Source of the DNA: a virus
Direction: 5' to 3' (one strand)
DNA length: 45,823 nt
Virus record (IMG/VR): IMGVR_UViG_3300040801_002379
Span: 64,001-109,823 of that record
The notes under the pieces were generated by a model. It made no database searches. It saw nothing but the letters and a program-made list of their open reading frames with translations, and was not told the DNA's origin. A program made the position numbers and the translations under genes. Shown piece after piece: positions 1 through 7,736 of the stretch (position 1 is the stretch's first letter; every line of letters starts with the position of its first letter).

Positions 1-1036
1 GGGTCAGCTCGGCGTGGAGCTTCGCCTTCTCGTTCTGGAGATGCTGGCCTGTGACCGGCTGGCCACACTCGGAACACTCGCCTTCCTGCATCGCCTCCAG
101 CTTCTGGAGCCTCTTGTTGATGTGCTCGACGTGAGCGTTGGCCTGAGAGACGGGCTGTTGAGCCGCGTTGCACGCTTGGAGTCGGCGGTCCCGCTCCGTA
201 GCCCACGCCCAGGTGACCTCAGGAGCCACCAGGGAGGCCAGCTCCTGCTGCTTCTGGGGGAGCACCGCGACCACCGATTGCGCGTACTGGAGGGCCTCCT
301 GAGCCTGCTGGAGCTGCGCCTGCGCCTGTTGGAGGCGTTGGTCGCGGTTGGCCCGCCACTGCTCCTCCATCACGCCAACGTTGGTCTGCTTGTACCCTGC
401 GAGGTTGGCCTCGATGGCCTGGTTCGCAGCGATGACGTTCGAGTACGCCGTCGAGGCTTCGGCCGCCTTCTCCTTCGCGCGCTCCTGGAGCCGGTCGCAC
501 TCGGACAGCTCGGGTACGATTCTGGACAGGATGCGCTTCCGCTCGGAATCCGTGGCGTCAGCGAAGTCGAAGTTGTCGCCCTGCTTCCGGTAGACCGCCG
601 CCAGGAAGACGTCCTTGTCCATGCCGATGACGGTCTCGATGCGGGCGTCGGTCGCCTTGCCGTCCATCATCGTGCAGTTGGTCACCTCGTTGCCCTTCAT
701 GCAGAACAGCTTCACCCCATGCCCCTCAGGCATCTGGCGGTAGCGATAGACCAACCACGTCTCGTCCTTCTCCACTTCCAGCTCGACCTGGACCCAACAC
801 CGCTTCCCCGCCTCCTCGTTGACGACCGACTGCGCCTTGTCGCCCTTCGGCACCGTACCGAAGAGGGCCCAGAAGAGTGCATCGAAGACGGTCGACTTGC
901 CGGCGCCATTCGACTCCATCTTAGGCTCGTCCAGATTATCGCCCAGCACGAACGTGAGGCCTCGATTCCGGAGGTCGAGTTGGTGGGTCCCGTAGAAGGA
1001 CCCGAAGTTGTTCATGATGACCCTACCGACCCTCAT
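1..1036 (-). CDS. sbcC: SbcC/Rad50-like exonuclease ATPase subunit (3' end missing)
   Basis: The reading frame is open on the minus strand from an ATG at 1036 to the left edge without a stop, giving 345 codons, so the C-terminal half lies outside. The N-terminus carries a P-loop, ESNGAGKST at residues 41-49. It is followed by an alanine/glutamine-rich coiled-coil region and a zinc hook, CSEC at residues 321-324, in the usual Rad50/SbcC order. With its partner SbcD it would form an ATP-driven nuclease that opens or trims DNA ends (like T4 gp46/gp47) and feeds phage recombination. Its ATG overlaps the sbcD stop as ATGA, implying translational coupling and a 1:1 complex. The second Walker motif and signature motif should lie beyond the edge. 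Confidence 0.93.
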   Translation of the reverse strand, partial: MRVGRVIMNNFGSFYGTHQLDLRNRGLTFVLGDNLDEPKMESNGAGKSTVFDALFWALFGTVPKGDKAQSVVNEEAGKRCWVQVELEVEKDETWLVYRYRQMPEGHGVKLFCMKGNEVTNCTMMDGKATDARIETVIGMDKDVFLAAVYRKQGDNFDFADATDSERKRILSRIVPELSECDRLQERAKEKAAEASTAYSNVIAANQAIEANLAGYKQTNVGVMEEQWRANRDQRLQQAQAQLQQAQEALQYAQSVVAVLPQKQQELASLVAPEVTWAWATERDRRLQACNAAQQPVSQANAHVEHINKRLQKLEAMQEGECSECGQPVTGQHLQNEKAKLHAELT

Positions 1037-2001
1037 TGCAGCTCATCCCACATGTGCCAAAGCACCTTCTCGTCGAGGTTCTGGTCCGGCTTCGCTTTGT
1101 CCAGAATGTACTGGTTCACGTACTCCGAAAGGCCAGTCCCCTCCTGGAATGCGAACCGAGGCTGGACCGTCTGCTCGGTCGTGTCTTCCAGAATGACCTT
1201 GGCCGGATGGTTCTGAGCCCACTGCTTCCATCCGTCGGTCACGCCAGGGACAGATAGACGAATCGTATCACCTGGATTGCCCGGAATGGCCTGGCCCTCT
1301 ACGAAGTCCGAGGCGTCGAATCGATAGTGCTTCGGGCCCCAATCCTTCTGGATGCGGTGGAACTTCACGCCATCCCAGACCGCCACACCCTTGTCCTGTC
1401 CCCACTCGTCCGCACGGGTCTGCCATGGGGAGCCGATGTAGTGCGCGACGCCGCCAAGGAAGGTCTGCTGCTTGTGGTAGTGGCCAAGGAGGACCTGCTT
1501 GAAGCCCTTGAACTCGCCGATGCTGATGCCGTGCTCATCGACTTTGAGGTTGTTCATCATCGCTCCCTTCACGGGAAGGTGCGCGAACAACGGAATCGGC
1601 TTCTTCTGCCTCAACGACTTGAGGATTTCGGGAACGAACTCAGGCTTTCGATACGGACACCACGCACCCCACTCATCGATGGTGGGGTCGTCGTGAACGC
1701 GGACGCCCTTCCGCCTGAAGACGGACAGCGCGTTCTCTCCAGCCTCATCGACCTGGTCGTGGTTGCCGGGGAGGAAGATGACCTCGATGACGTTCTGCTG
1801 ACACTTCAAGAGCCATCGGTCCACGAGGTTCACAAGATGGACCGGGACGTTGTAGCGGATGTGCCAGAAGTCCCCGAGGAAACCGATGGTTCCAACGCCC
1901 AGGTTCAAGGCCTGTTCGAGCACGCCGTCCAGAACGGTGCTGCACACGGCCTGGCTTTCTGGACGAAGATGGAGGTCCGAGAAGAGGAGGATGCTGTTCA
2001 T
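1033..2001 (-). CDS. sbcD: SbcD/Mre11-like nuclease subunit
   Basis: A 322-residue calcineurin-type metallophosphoesterase. Metal-binding motifs appear in order: SDLHL (D9, H11), GDFWH (D44, H47), GNHDQ (79-83), AHLPV (H141) and GHYH (173-176). These are the hallmarks of the Mre11/SbcD nuclease, which works with SbcC on double-strand ends and hairpins. I chose the ATG at 2001 because it forms an ATGA overlap with the zinc-ribbon gene upstream. A GTG two codons earlier (2007) is also possible. The gene is coupled to sbcC by a second ATGA. The C-terminal third is the capping region that contacts the ATPase and is poorly conserved in the family. Confidence 0.93.
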   Translation of the reverse strand: MNSILLFSDLHLRPESQAVCSTVLDGVLEQALNLGVGTIGFLGDFWHIRYNVPVHLVNLVDRWLLKCQQNVIEVIFLPGNHDQVDEAGENALSVFRRKGVRVHDDPTIDEWGAWCPYRKPEFVPEILKSLRQKKPIPLFAHLPVKGAMMNNLKVDEHGISIGEFKGFKQVLLGHYHKQQTFLGGVAHYIGSPWQTRADEWGQDKGVAVWDGVKFHRIQKDWGPKHYRFDASDFVEGQAIPGNPGDTIRLSVPGVTDGWKQWAQNHPAKVILEDTTEQTVQPRFAFQEGTGLSEYVNQYILDKAKPDQNLDEKVLWHMWDELQ

Positions 2002-2252
2002 CGCCACTTGCCGCCCTTCTTGGTCGGAGCGTACCGGCCGAAGTTACCCGGAATCTTCTGGCCAGTCTTCTTCGAGATGGCCGCCATCTCGTAGCCACCT
2101 CCAGTGTCGATTCTGGAGCCCTGGACTGGAATCTCTTCGCGGGCTCCGGTCTCACCGCATTCTGGACACGCCCGAGGCTCGTCCCGCCGGGAAATGGAAC
2201 TGAAGACGTCGTACGTGTGCCCGTTCGGACAGTAGAATTCGTACTTCGGCAT
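1998..2252 (-). CDS. Small FmdB-type zinc-ribbon protein
   Basis: An 84-residue protein beginning MPKYEFYCPNGH, with a second CPEC pair at residues 29-32. The pattern C8-x3-H12 ... C29-x2-C32 resembles the FmdB/CxxC regulatory-ribbon family, whose N-terminus usually reads as Tyr-x-Tyr-x-Cys. The rest is basic and ends in KKGGKWR. A good ribosome binding site (AGGAGGGCGCC before ATG) fixes the start and overlaps the recA stop. Function is unknown. Its place between recombinase and nuclease genes suggests a nucleic-acid or protein adaptor, but that is inference. Confidence 0.8.
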   Translation of the reverse strand: MPKYEFYCPNGHTYDVFSSISRRDEPRACPECGETGAREEIPVQGSRIDTGGGYEMAAISKKTGQKIPGNFGRYAPTKKGGKWR

Positions 2253-2261
2253 GGCGCCCTC

Positions 2262-3371
2262 CTACGCTGCAACGCACTGGCTATAGACCCAGCACAAATG
2301 CTCGTAGAGCTTCGGGTCTTCTTGGAGCTTCTCCGCGAGCCCGATGTGCTGGCCTGTCCACTTCAAGTCGCCCTGGTCGGGTATCTTCATCGACCACCAA
2401 GGCCCAGAATTCCCGATGTAGCCTTCATCCTTCAGCGCATTGAACAGCGTCCACGTGTTGTCGATACCGCGCCCGTGAAGGATACCGAACTTCACCTTGT
2501 TTCCGGTCATTCCAGAAACCTTGGTCTTGAGCACGTTCGCCTGAGAAATCATCCCGATGACTTCGTCACGCGAGGTCTTGATGGCCCCCATCCGGTTGAG
2601 CCTCATTCGAACCGAGGCGTGGTATCGGATGGCGCGGCCTCCGTACTCCTTCCGTTGGTCGAACCCGAAGCCCCCGATGTTATCGTAGAGCTGGTTGACG
2701 AACACGAGCGTGATGTTCGTCTGCGCGATTCTCTGGATGGTCGTCCGAAGGCCATGGTGGATGCTCTTGGCCGCATCACCAGGCTTCAGCTCTCCCGCTT
2801 CTCGCTTCGTGTCCTCCTCAGTCGGAAGCCCGGCGATGCTGTCGACTCCGATGAGCACGGTGCGGTTCGGGTCCTTCTCCCTGAAGTAGTCGCACGTCCT
2901 GCCGATGAACGAGAACACCTGCTCGATGGTGAAGAACTTCCCATCCTTCGGCTGAGGTGAAAACAGCTTGTCGGCGTCGACACCGATGCCGCGAGTGTAC
3001 TTCGCATCACGGCCGACTTCGGGGTCGATGAGGATGGCTGTCCCGCCTATGCGCTGCGTCTCGGCGAAGAGGTGGTCCAGAACCGTCGACTTGCCCGTGT
3101 GCTCGTCTCCAGAGACCTCGATGAGTCGGCCCCGAGGGACGCCCGGAAGTCCGAGCGCCTTGTTCAGGGCCAGGCTCTGCGTCGAGATGTAGCCGGAGAC
3201 GTTCGAGAGGACCTCGTCGTCCGAGAGAACAAGGAGGTCCATCACCTTGTCCCCGGCCATGAAGTCCCGGAAGGCCGCGTCCGAATCCTTCGGCTTCGGA
3301 GGTGCCTTCTTCTTGGCCGTCGTCTTCTTGGTCGTGGTCTTCTTGGTCGTGGTCTTCTTGGCCGGGGGCAT
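2262..3371 (-). CDS. recA: RecA/UvsX-like recombinase with lysine-rich N-terminal tail
   Basis: A 369-residue RecA-fold ATPase. Walker A is GDEHTGKST (residues 88-96), Walker B is VLIGVD (172-177), and LVFVNQ (222-227) matches the sensor strand before loop 2. It would coat single-stranded DNA and drive strand exchange in phage recombination and recombination-dependent replication, with the SbcCD pair downstream supplying processed ends. Residues 5-28 are a run of TTKK and TAKK repeats not found in ordinary RecA; they resemble the H1-like tails of the protein at 7737-8939 and could bind DNA non-specifically. The ATG follows the stop of the upstream gene by 6 bp and has AGGA at the right distance. 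The C-terminal region is short compared with bacterial RecA. Confidence 0.9.
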   Translation of the reverse strand: MPPAKKTTTKKTTTKKTTAKKKAPPKPKDSDAAFRDFMAGDKVMDLLVLSDDEVLSNVSGYISTQSLALNKALGLPGVPRGRLIEVSGDEHTGKSTVLDHLFAETQRIGGTAILIDPEVGRDAKYTRGIGVDADKLFSPQPKDGKFFTIEQVFSFIGRTCDYFREKDPNRTVLIGVDSIAGLPTEEDTKREAGELKPGDAAKSIHHGLRTTIQRIAQTNITLVFVNQLYDNIGGFGFDQRKEYGGRAIRYHASVRMRLNRMGAIKTSRDEVIGMISQANVLKTKVSGMTGNKVKFGILHGRGIDNTWTLFNALKDEGYIGNSGPWWSMKIPDQGDLKWTGQHIGLAEKLQEDPKLYEHLCWVYSQCVAA

Positions 3372-3377
3372 GATGTC

Positions 3378-4934
3378 CTACTTCGAATCGAACGGCGTAC
3401 CCTGCATCTGCTGCTGGAGCTGTTCAGGGCTCTGCGGTTGCCCACCCGGCGCCTGCTGAGGCGGGGGCGGAGGTGGCTGCTGAGGCGGCGGCCCAGGAGG
3501 TTGGGGCGGAGGTGCCGGGGGCTGCCCTTGGGCCTGCTGAGGAGGCTGTGGGGGCGGTGGCGGTGCCGCCTGCTGCTGAGGCTGCTGCCCCGGGTACGCC
3601 GGCAGAGGTTGGGGAACCTGTCCCTGCTGAGGGTACGGTTGGCCCTGATTCTGTCCCTGGTACGGGTTCGGGTTCGGCGGGGCCGGCTGCTGCTGGTAGC
3701 TCTGCGGGTTGGGCATCCCCGGCGGAATCATGGGCTGAGCCGGGTAGGGCTGCTGAGGGTACGCGGGCTGCTGGAACTGTGGCGGGTAGCCTTGGGGCTG
3801 TTGGGGCTGCTGGCCGTAATTCTGGACCTGCTGCATCGGCGGGTACCCGCCCTGCGGTGGGCCCATCGAGGTGCCGGGCCGCAGATGCTCCATGCCCGGG
3901 GGCAGAAGCAGGCCGACTTCCAGAATCGCGGCGAGCTGTTCCTCCTGGCTGGCCTCAGGGAACAGCTCGTGGAGCCGGTACATGTCGCTGAGCCCGGGCC
4001 GGTAGGCGTCGGGCAGAGGCATCGGTTCGAGGCGCGAGATGTCGAACTCGACGTTCATCTGCTCTGCACCGGTCTTCTTCTTGGTCACGAGGAACGGTCG
4101 CCCGTTGTCCTCGTTGAAGCAGAGGCCCCAGCCGGTCAGCCACGCCTTGGCCTCGCCCTCCTCGCCGTGCAGATTCGGGTCCTGGAGCGACATGGCCCCT
4201 ACGAGCTGGACCTCCTTCTTCAGCTTCGTGAAGAGCTTGTAGCTCATGTTGTAGAGCATCGGCTGAATCTTGCCCTGCTGATTCATGCAGGCGTTCGCGT
4301 TCGCGTAGAGCATTCCGTTCTGGTACTCCAACGGGAAGCCCTGCAAGCAAACCTGCCGATTCGGCTTCAGGAAGTCCGGCTTGTTGCCGTTGTCGTAGTT
4401 GTACTTCATCACGGTGGCGATGAGGCTATCCTCGCCAGCGTAGATGCTCTTTCCGCCCGGGTTCTGCTGCGACTTCCAGAACCGCTTCGTTCGCTCGACG
4501 AAGTTGGGGTAGTTGGAATCGTACATGCCGCAGAAGTAGAACCCGCGCTGGCCCTCGTAGCCCACGTACGCGGTCTTCCACTCGCCACCGTTGGGGCCCG
4601 GGATGTTGAAGAACTTCTTCTGACTACCACCCTGCGCTCGATTCTGGATGGCATCGGCGCGCTGCTTCATCTGAGCGATGACGTCAGGATTGGGTGCGGC
4701 GGACGAGCCCGGGTCCTGCTGCGTCGTCGTCTGGCCACCTGGCGGCGGGCCCATGTTGGGCATACCGTGAGGCTGCTGTTGGGGCTGCTGGCCACCGTAC
4801 TGCATCGGCTGGGGCTGAGCAGGCGCCTGAGGCGGGGTGAAGCCGCCCTGCTGGGGCTGCTGCCCCTGCTGGGGGTACTGAGGCTGTTGGGGGTACTGGC
4901 CGCCCGGCGGGGGCGGTGGGTTCCAATGATTCAT
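3378..4934 (-). CDS. Pro/Gln-rich replication-module protein, possible ssDNA-binding protein
   Basis: 518 residues in three parts. Residues 1-75 and about 345-518 are low-complexity Pro/Gln/Gly/Tyr sequence with repeated PQQ and YPQ units. Between them, about 85-340, is a folded-looking aromatic domain with motifs such as KKFFNIPGPNGGEWKTAYVGYE and FYFCGMYDSNYPNF. I do not recognise the central domain. Its place directly before recA, with a strong site AAGGAGACCCTCC before the ATG, is where many phages keep their single-stranded DNA-binding protein, and disordered tails are common there, so ssDNA binding is my best guess but unproven. The tails are repetitive at DNA level too, so assembly or annotation errors could hide here. 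Confidence 0.6.
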   Translation of the reverse strand: MNHWNPPPPPGGQYPQQPQYPQQGQQPQQGGFTPPQAPAQPQPMQYGGQQPQQQPHGMPNMGPPPGGQTTTQQDPGSSAAPNPDVIAQMKQRADAIQNRAQGGSQKKFFNIPGPNGGEWKTAYVGYEGQRGFYFCGMYDSNYPNFVERTKRFWKSQQNPGGKSIYAGEDSLIATVMKYNYDNGNKPDFLKPNRQVCLQGFPLEYQNGMLYANANACMNQQGKIQPMLYNMSYKLFTKLKKEVQLVGAMSLQDPNLHGEEGEAKAWLTGWGLCFNEDNGRPFLVTKKKTGAEQMNVEFDISRLEPMPLPDAYRPGLSDMYRLHELFPEASQEEQLAAILEVGLLLPPGMEHLRPGTSMGPPQGGYPPMQQVQNYGQQPQQPQGYPPQFQQPAYPQQPYPAQPMIPPGMPNPQSYQQQPAPPNPNPYQGQNQGQPYPQQGQVPQPLPAYPGQQPQQQAAPPPPPQPPQQAQGQPPAPPPQPPGPPPQQPPPPPPQQAPGGQPQSPEQLQQQMQGTPFDSK

Positions 4935-4970
4935 GGAGGGTCTCCTTCTTCTCTTCTAACGCCGCAGAGG

Positions 4971-5459
4971 TCAATCTGCGAGAATCTCCGGGTTTCCGTC
5001 ACGTCCTCGACGGACGAAAGAGCGCAGCATGTCGCGCTTCGCCTTCAGCGCGTCCAGAACGCCCTGAGCGCACTGATGGACCTCGGCTGCCTTGTCGACT
5101 TCGGAGCAGAGGTTCTCGTAGTCGGGGAGCTGGCGATAAGCCTCCTCGACCATGTACTTCGCCGCCTTCGGGTCCTTCTCCTTCGCCGCTGCGAACGCTT
5201 CAGCTTTCCAGACACGAAGACGTCGTTCTCGAATCTCCCAGACCCGCTGAGCCAAAGCGACGTGTCGGGCCCATTCGAAAATCTGGACACCGATTTGCTG
5301 GATGTCTTCGTGCAGTCGAGCATGGCGGAGGATGAGCGTCGGCACGAGGTCGGCCGGGTTCACGGTCCACCAAGGAACGATGCTGCCATCCTCCTGGATG
5401 GTCGAGAGGGTGAATGAGGGCAAATTCTGGAGCCTATGGACGCACTCGTCGTAGCTCAT
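4971..5459 (-). CDS. Conserved-looking helical protein of unknown function
   Basis: A 162-residue protein, mostly charged helix from about residue 45 on (RVWEIRERRLRVWKAEAFAAA), with no motif I recognise. The ribosome binding site AAGGAGAGAAC precedes the ATG at 5459 and overlaps the polymerase stop (TAAGGAG), so it is translated from the polymerase operon. It sits between DNA polymerase and the Pro/Gln-rich protein, so a role in replication or recombination is likely from context only. Confidence 0.75.
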   Translation of the reverse strand: MSYDECVHRLQNLPSFTLSTIQEDGSIVPWWTVNPADLVPTLILRHARLHEDIQQIGVQIFEWARHVALAQRVWEIRERRLRVWKAEAFAAAKEKDPKAAKYMVEEAYRQLPDYENLCSEVDKAAEVHQCAQGVLDALKAKRDMLRSFVRRGRDGNPEILAD

Positions 5460-5468
5460 GTTCTCTCC

Positions 5469-7535
5469 TTACAGCCCGGGAACCCGGTGCTTATCTGACC
5501 AGTCGGTCAGGGTGTATTCGACGTCGACGGAGATGGGGACCGACATGTCCGGGAAGTCTTCCATAATGGCCTTCATCCTGCGCACGACCTCGGCGAACTC
5601 ATCCACGGGACCGTCGGCCTGGTTCTCGTCATGCACCGTGCCCGTCAGTCTGGTGGCGAACCCGCCGTCCCTGAGCATTCGATGGATTCGAACCATGCTC
5701 TCCTTCGTGAACTCCGCGGCTGAGCCCTGGATTAGGGTTGCGATGCTCTGGCGCTTCGCGCGCTCGACCTCGGACCTGATGGGCGACGCGATGGAAGGCA
5801 TGTGCCGAGTCCGCCCGAACATGTTGTTGAAGACGCACCCGTTCGAGAGGATGAACGTCCAGAAAGCCTGCCGGAACTCGGACACCTTCGGGAAGTTGAC
5901 GTTGTACTGGTCGAAGTATTGCTGTGCTTCGTCCTCGGTCACCTGTGGAATCTGCCTCTGGAAGCCGATGGGCGTCATGCAGTAGCTGAGCCCGAAGTTG
6001 ATGACCTTTGCGAGTCGGCGGTTCTCTCCGTTCACCTCTTCGCCCTGCTCGTTGACGTACTTGCCGGTCCCGAAGACGGCGCGCTCGACCTCGTCGTGGA
6101 TGTCACCACCTTCGCGGTACGTCTTGAGCAGTCGCGGGTCCTGACTGTAGTGCGCGAGGACTCGAAGCTCCACCTGGCTGTAGTCGGCGAGGATTCGGAC
6201 CATGCGTCGGTTCCCGCACGAGATGGCGAATGGGTCTTCTGGACGGCGTTGGACCACGAAGATGCGCTTGACCGACTCCATGGATGCGCAGACGTCCGCC
6301 TCCTCCTTGGTCATCCCGAGCACCTCGATGAGCCACTTCACGTCGACCTTGGACGGGATGTTCTGGAGGTTTGGATTTCTGCAAGACAGCCTTCCAGTGT
6401 TAGTCCCCATCTGCTGGAAGTTGCCGTGGAGGACGCCGTTCTCGTCGACGTAGGGAAGCAGGCTCTGCGTGTACGTGCTGTCGAGCTTGTCGACGTCGCG
6501 CCAGCGTAGAACCCACTTGAATGCGGGGACCACCTTCATAGCATCCGTCAGGACGTCACTATCGACCGCCAGGTTGCCCTTCTTCGTCGTCTTGGTGAGC
6601 GGGACCTTCATGTACTGAAGCCGCTCTCGAAGCTCATCATCCGAGCTTAGCTTGAAGTATTCGAGCCCGGTTTCCTGGAAGAACCTGGCTTCAGCCTTCG
6701 CTTTCTCGCTCACGAGATGCGTGTGCATCTGGAGGATGTACTCGACGTCCACCGGCTGGCCGACCTCCTCGACGTCCGTAAGGACCTCGGTGAGCGCCAT
6801 CTCGATGTTCCAGATTCCGTCAAACTGCTCTCCGCGAGGGCTCTTCGAGTAGTAGTCCCGAACCCCCTTGGCCTCGTAGAACTCTCGAAGAAGAAGCGTG
6901 AGGTACGTGTCGTGAGCTGCGTATTTCCCGGCGAGATAGATGTCCAGAAGACTGTACCCGAACCGTTCGAGGTACGCCGTCTTGGTCATTCCGAGCGAAA
7001 CCAGATGACGAGCGATGTCCAGATTGAGCTGGTCCTCATGCAGCTTCGCGTCGGTATTGCCGAGGTCAAAGAACGCCCTCTCCTTCAGTCCGGCTGGCTG
7101 GTCTTCATGGTACAGGCGAGCCTCCATCATCGTGTCGATGACCTGGCCGGCGAGGTGAATTCCTTCTCGACGCCCCATGTGGTCGTCGAACTTCCGGTTG
7201 TGCATGATGACCGTCTTCGACGGGTCCTCATCCACGGTCTTGCAGAGCTTGACGACCTTGTCGGCGTCTAGCTGGCGTTGGCCCGTGATGTGGCGATACG
7301 GGATGTAGAAGGACTGAATGTCCTCTTCTGGACGAGGCCTGGCCGAGTAGGCGACGCCACATGGTTCATCACCCCGCCACCAGGCCAATCCCGTCGACTC
7401 GTAGTCCTTGGCGTAAACGCTCGACGCCGCGAGGACATTCGCCACTTTCTGGAGCTGGTCTGCTGTCGTTACGACCTGGAATCGAGGGTCTTGGTGGTGT
7501 TGGAAAAACGAGTAGCCATCCATCTGCACGTACAC
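5469..7535 (-). CDS. polA: DNA polymerase I (family A) with 3'-5' exonuclease domain
   Basis: A 688-residue family-A polymerase. The proofreading domain has Exo I KDYESTGL (D44, E46), Exo II MHNRKFDDHM (N113, D117) and Exo III YAAHD (D209). The polymerase domain has GRLSCRNPNLQNIP (381-394), motif A DYSQVELR (451-458), motif B RRLAKVINFGLSY (506-518) and motif C VHDE (634-637), so all catalytic residues are present. There is no 5'-3' nuclease domain, as usual in phage enzymes. It should be the phage replicative polymerase, working with the helicase at 11033-12475 and the primase at 9726-10781. I use the GTG at 7535, which has GAGAGG about 8 bases upstream; ATG at 7523 is the alternative. Confidence 0.96.
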   Translation of the reverse strand: MYVQMDGYSFFQHHQDPRFQVVTTADQLQKVANVLAASSVYAKDYESTGLAWWRGDEPCGVAYSARPRPEEDIQSFYIPYRHITGQRQLDADKVVKLCKTVDEDPSKTVIMHNRKFDDHMGRREGIHLAGQVIDTMMEARLYHEDQPAGLKERAFFDLGNTDAKLHEDQLNLDIARHLVSLGMTKTAYLERFGYSLLDIYLAGKYAAHDTYLTLLLREFYEAKGVRDYYSKSPRGEQFDGIWNIEMALTEVLTDVEEVGQPVDVEYILQMHTHLVSEKAKAEARFFQETGLEYFKLSSDDELRERLQYMKVPLTKTTKKGNLAVDSDVLTDAMKVVPAFKWVLRWRDVDKLDSTYTQSLLPYVDENGVLHGNFQQMGTNTGRLSCRNPNLQNIPSKVDVKWLIEVLGMTKEEADVCASMESVKRIFVVQRRPEDPFAISCGNRRMVRILADYSQVELRVLAHYSQDPRLLKTYREGGDIHDEVERAVFGTGKYVNEQGEEVNGENRRLAKVINFGLSYCMTPIGFQRQIPQVTEDEAQQYFDQYNVNFPKVSEFRQAFWTFILSNGCVFNNMFGRTRHMPSIASPIRSEVERAKRQSIATLIQGSAAEFTKESMVRIHRMLRDGGFATRLTGTVHDENQADGPVDEFAEVVRRMKAIMEDFPDMSVPISVDVEYTLTDWSDKHRVPGL

Positions 7536-7536
7536 G

Positions 7537-7689
7537 TCATGGTCCTCTCGGTCCTATGACCGGAACCCCAACCACCATTTCGATGGCCTGCTCTCTGGAG
7601 TGTCCGGTCGTCAGCAATGCTCGAACCTGCGCCAGCATCTCAGGAGTGCATTGAAGCACGCCGGGAACCTCCGCTCCCAGCTTCGTCAC
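7537..7689 (-). CDS. Small hypothetical protein, start uncertain
   Basis: A short frame ends in TGA just before the polymerase GTG (TGACGTG). No ATG precedes it outside the upstream gene. Candidate starts are GTG at 7689 (50 residues) and GTG at 7659 (40 residues, with GCGGAGG 8 bases upstream). The peptide contains CTPEMLAQVRALLTTGHSRE, a helix-turn-helix pattern like small three-helix domains, but too short to assign. It fills an otherwise empty 200-bp gap. I am unsure that it is translated. Confidence 0.4.
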   Translation of the reverse strand: MTKLGAEVPGVLQCTPEMLAQVRALLTTGHSREQAIEMVVGVPVIGPRGP

Positions 7690-7736
7690 GAGGACGACCC
7701 AGCTCCGCAGCTCCCACGAGTACAGCGTCAGGATTT

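Noticed and set aside
14-2094. Long plus-strand open frames over the left end, Leu/Arg-rich
   Set aside because: They are mirror readings of the SbcC and SbcD genes, which carry full sets of catalytic motifs on the minus strand.
3420-3800. Repetitive CTG/GGG-rich DNA considered as a non-coding repeat or origin
   Set aside because: It keeps the reading frame of the Pro/Gln-rich protein throughout.
3072-5417. 781-residue plus-strand frame
   Set aside because: Arg/Leu-rich shadow covering the RecA-like and Pro/Gln-rich genes; no start signal and no domain.
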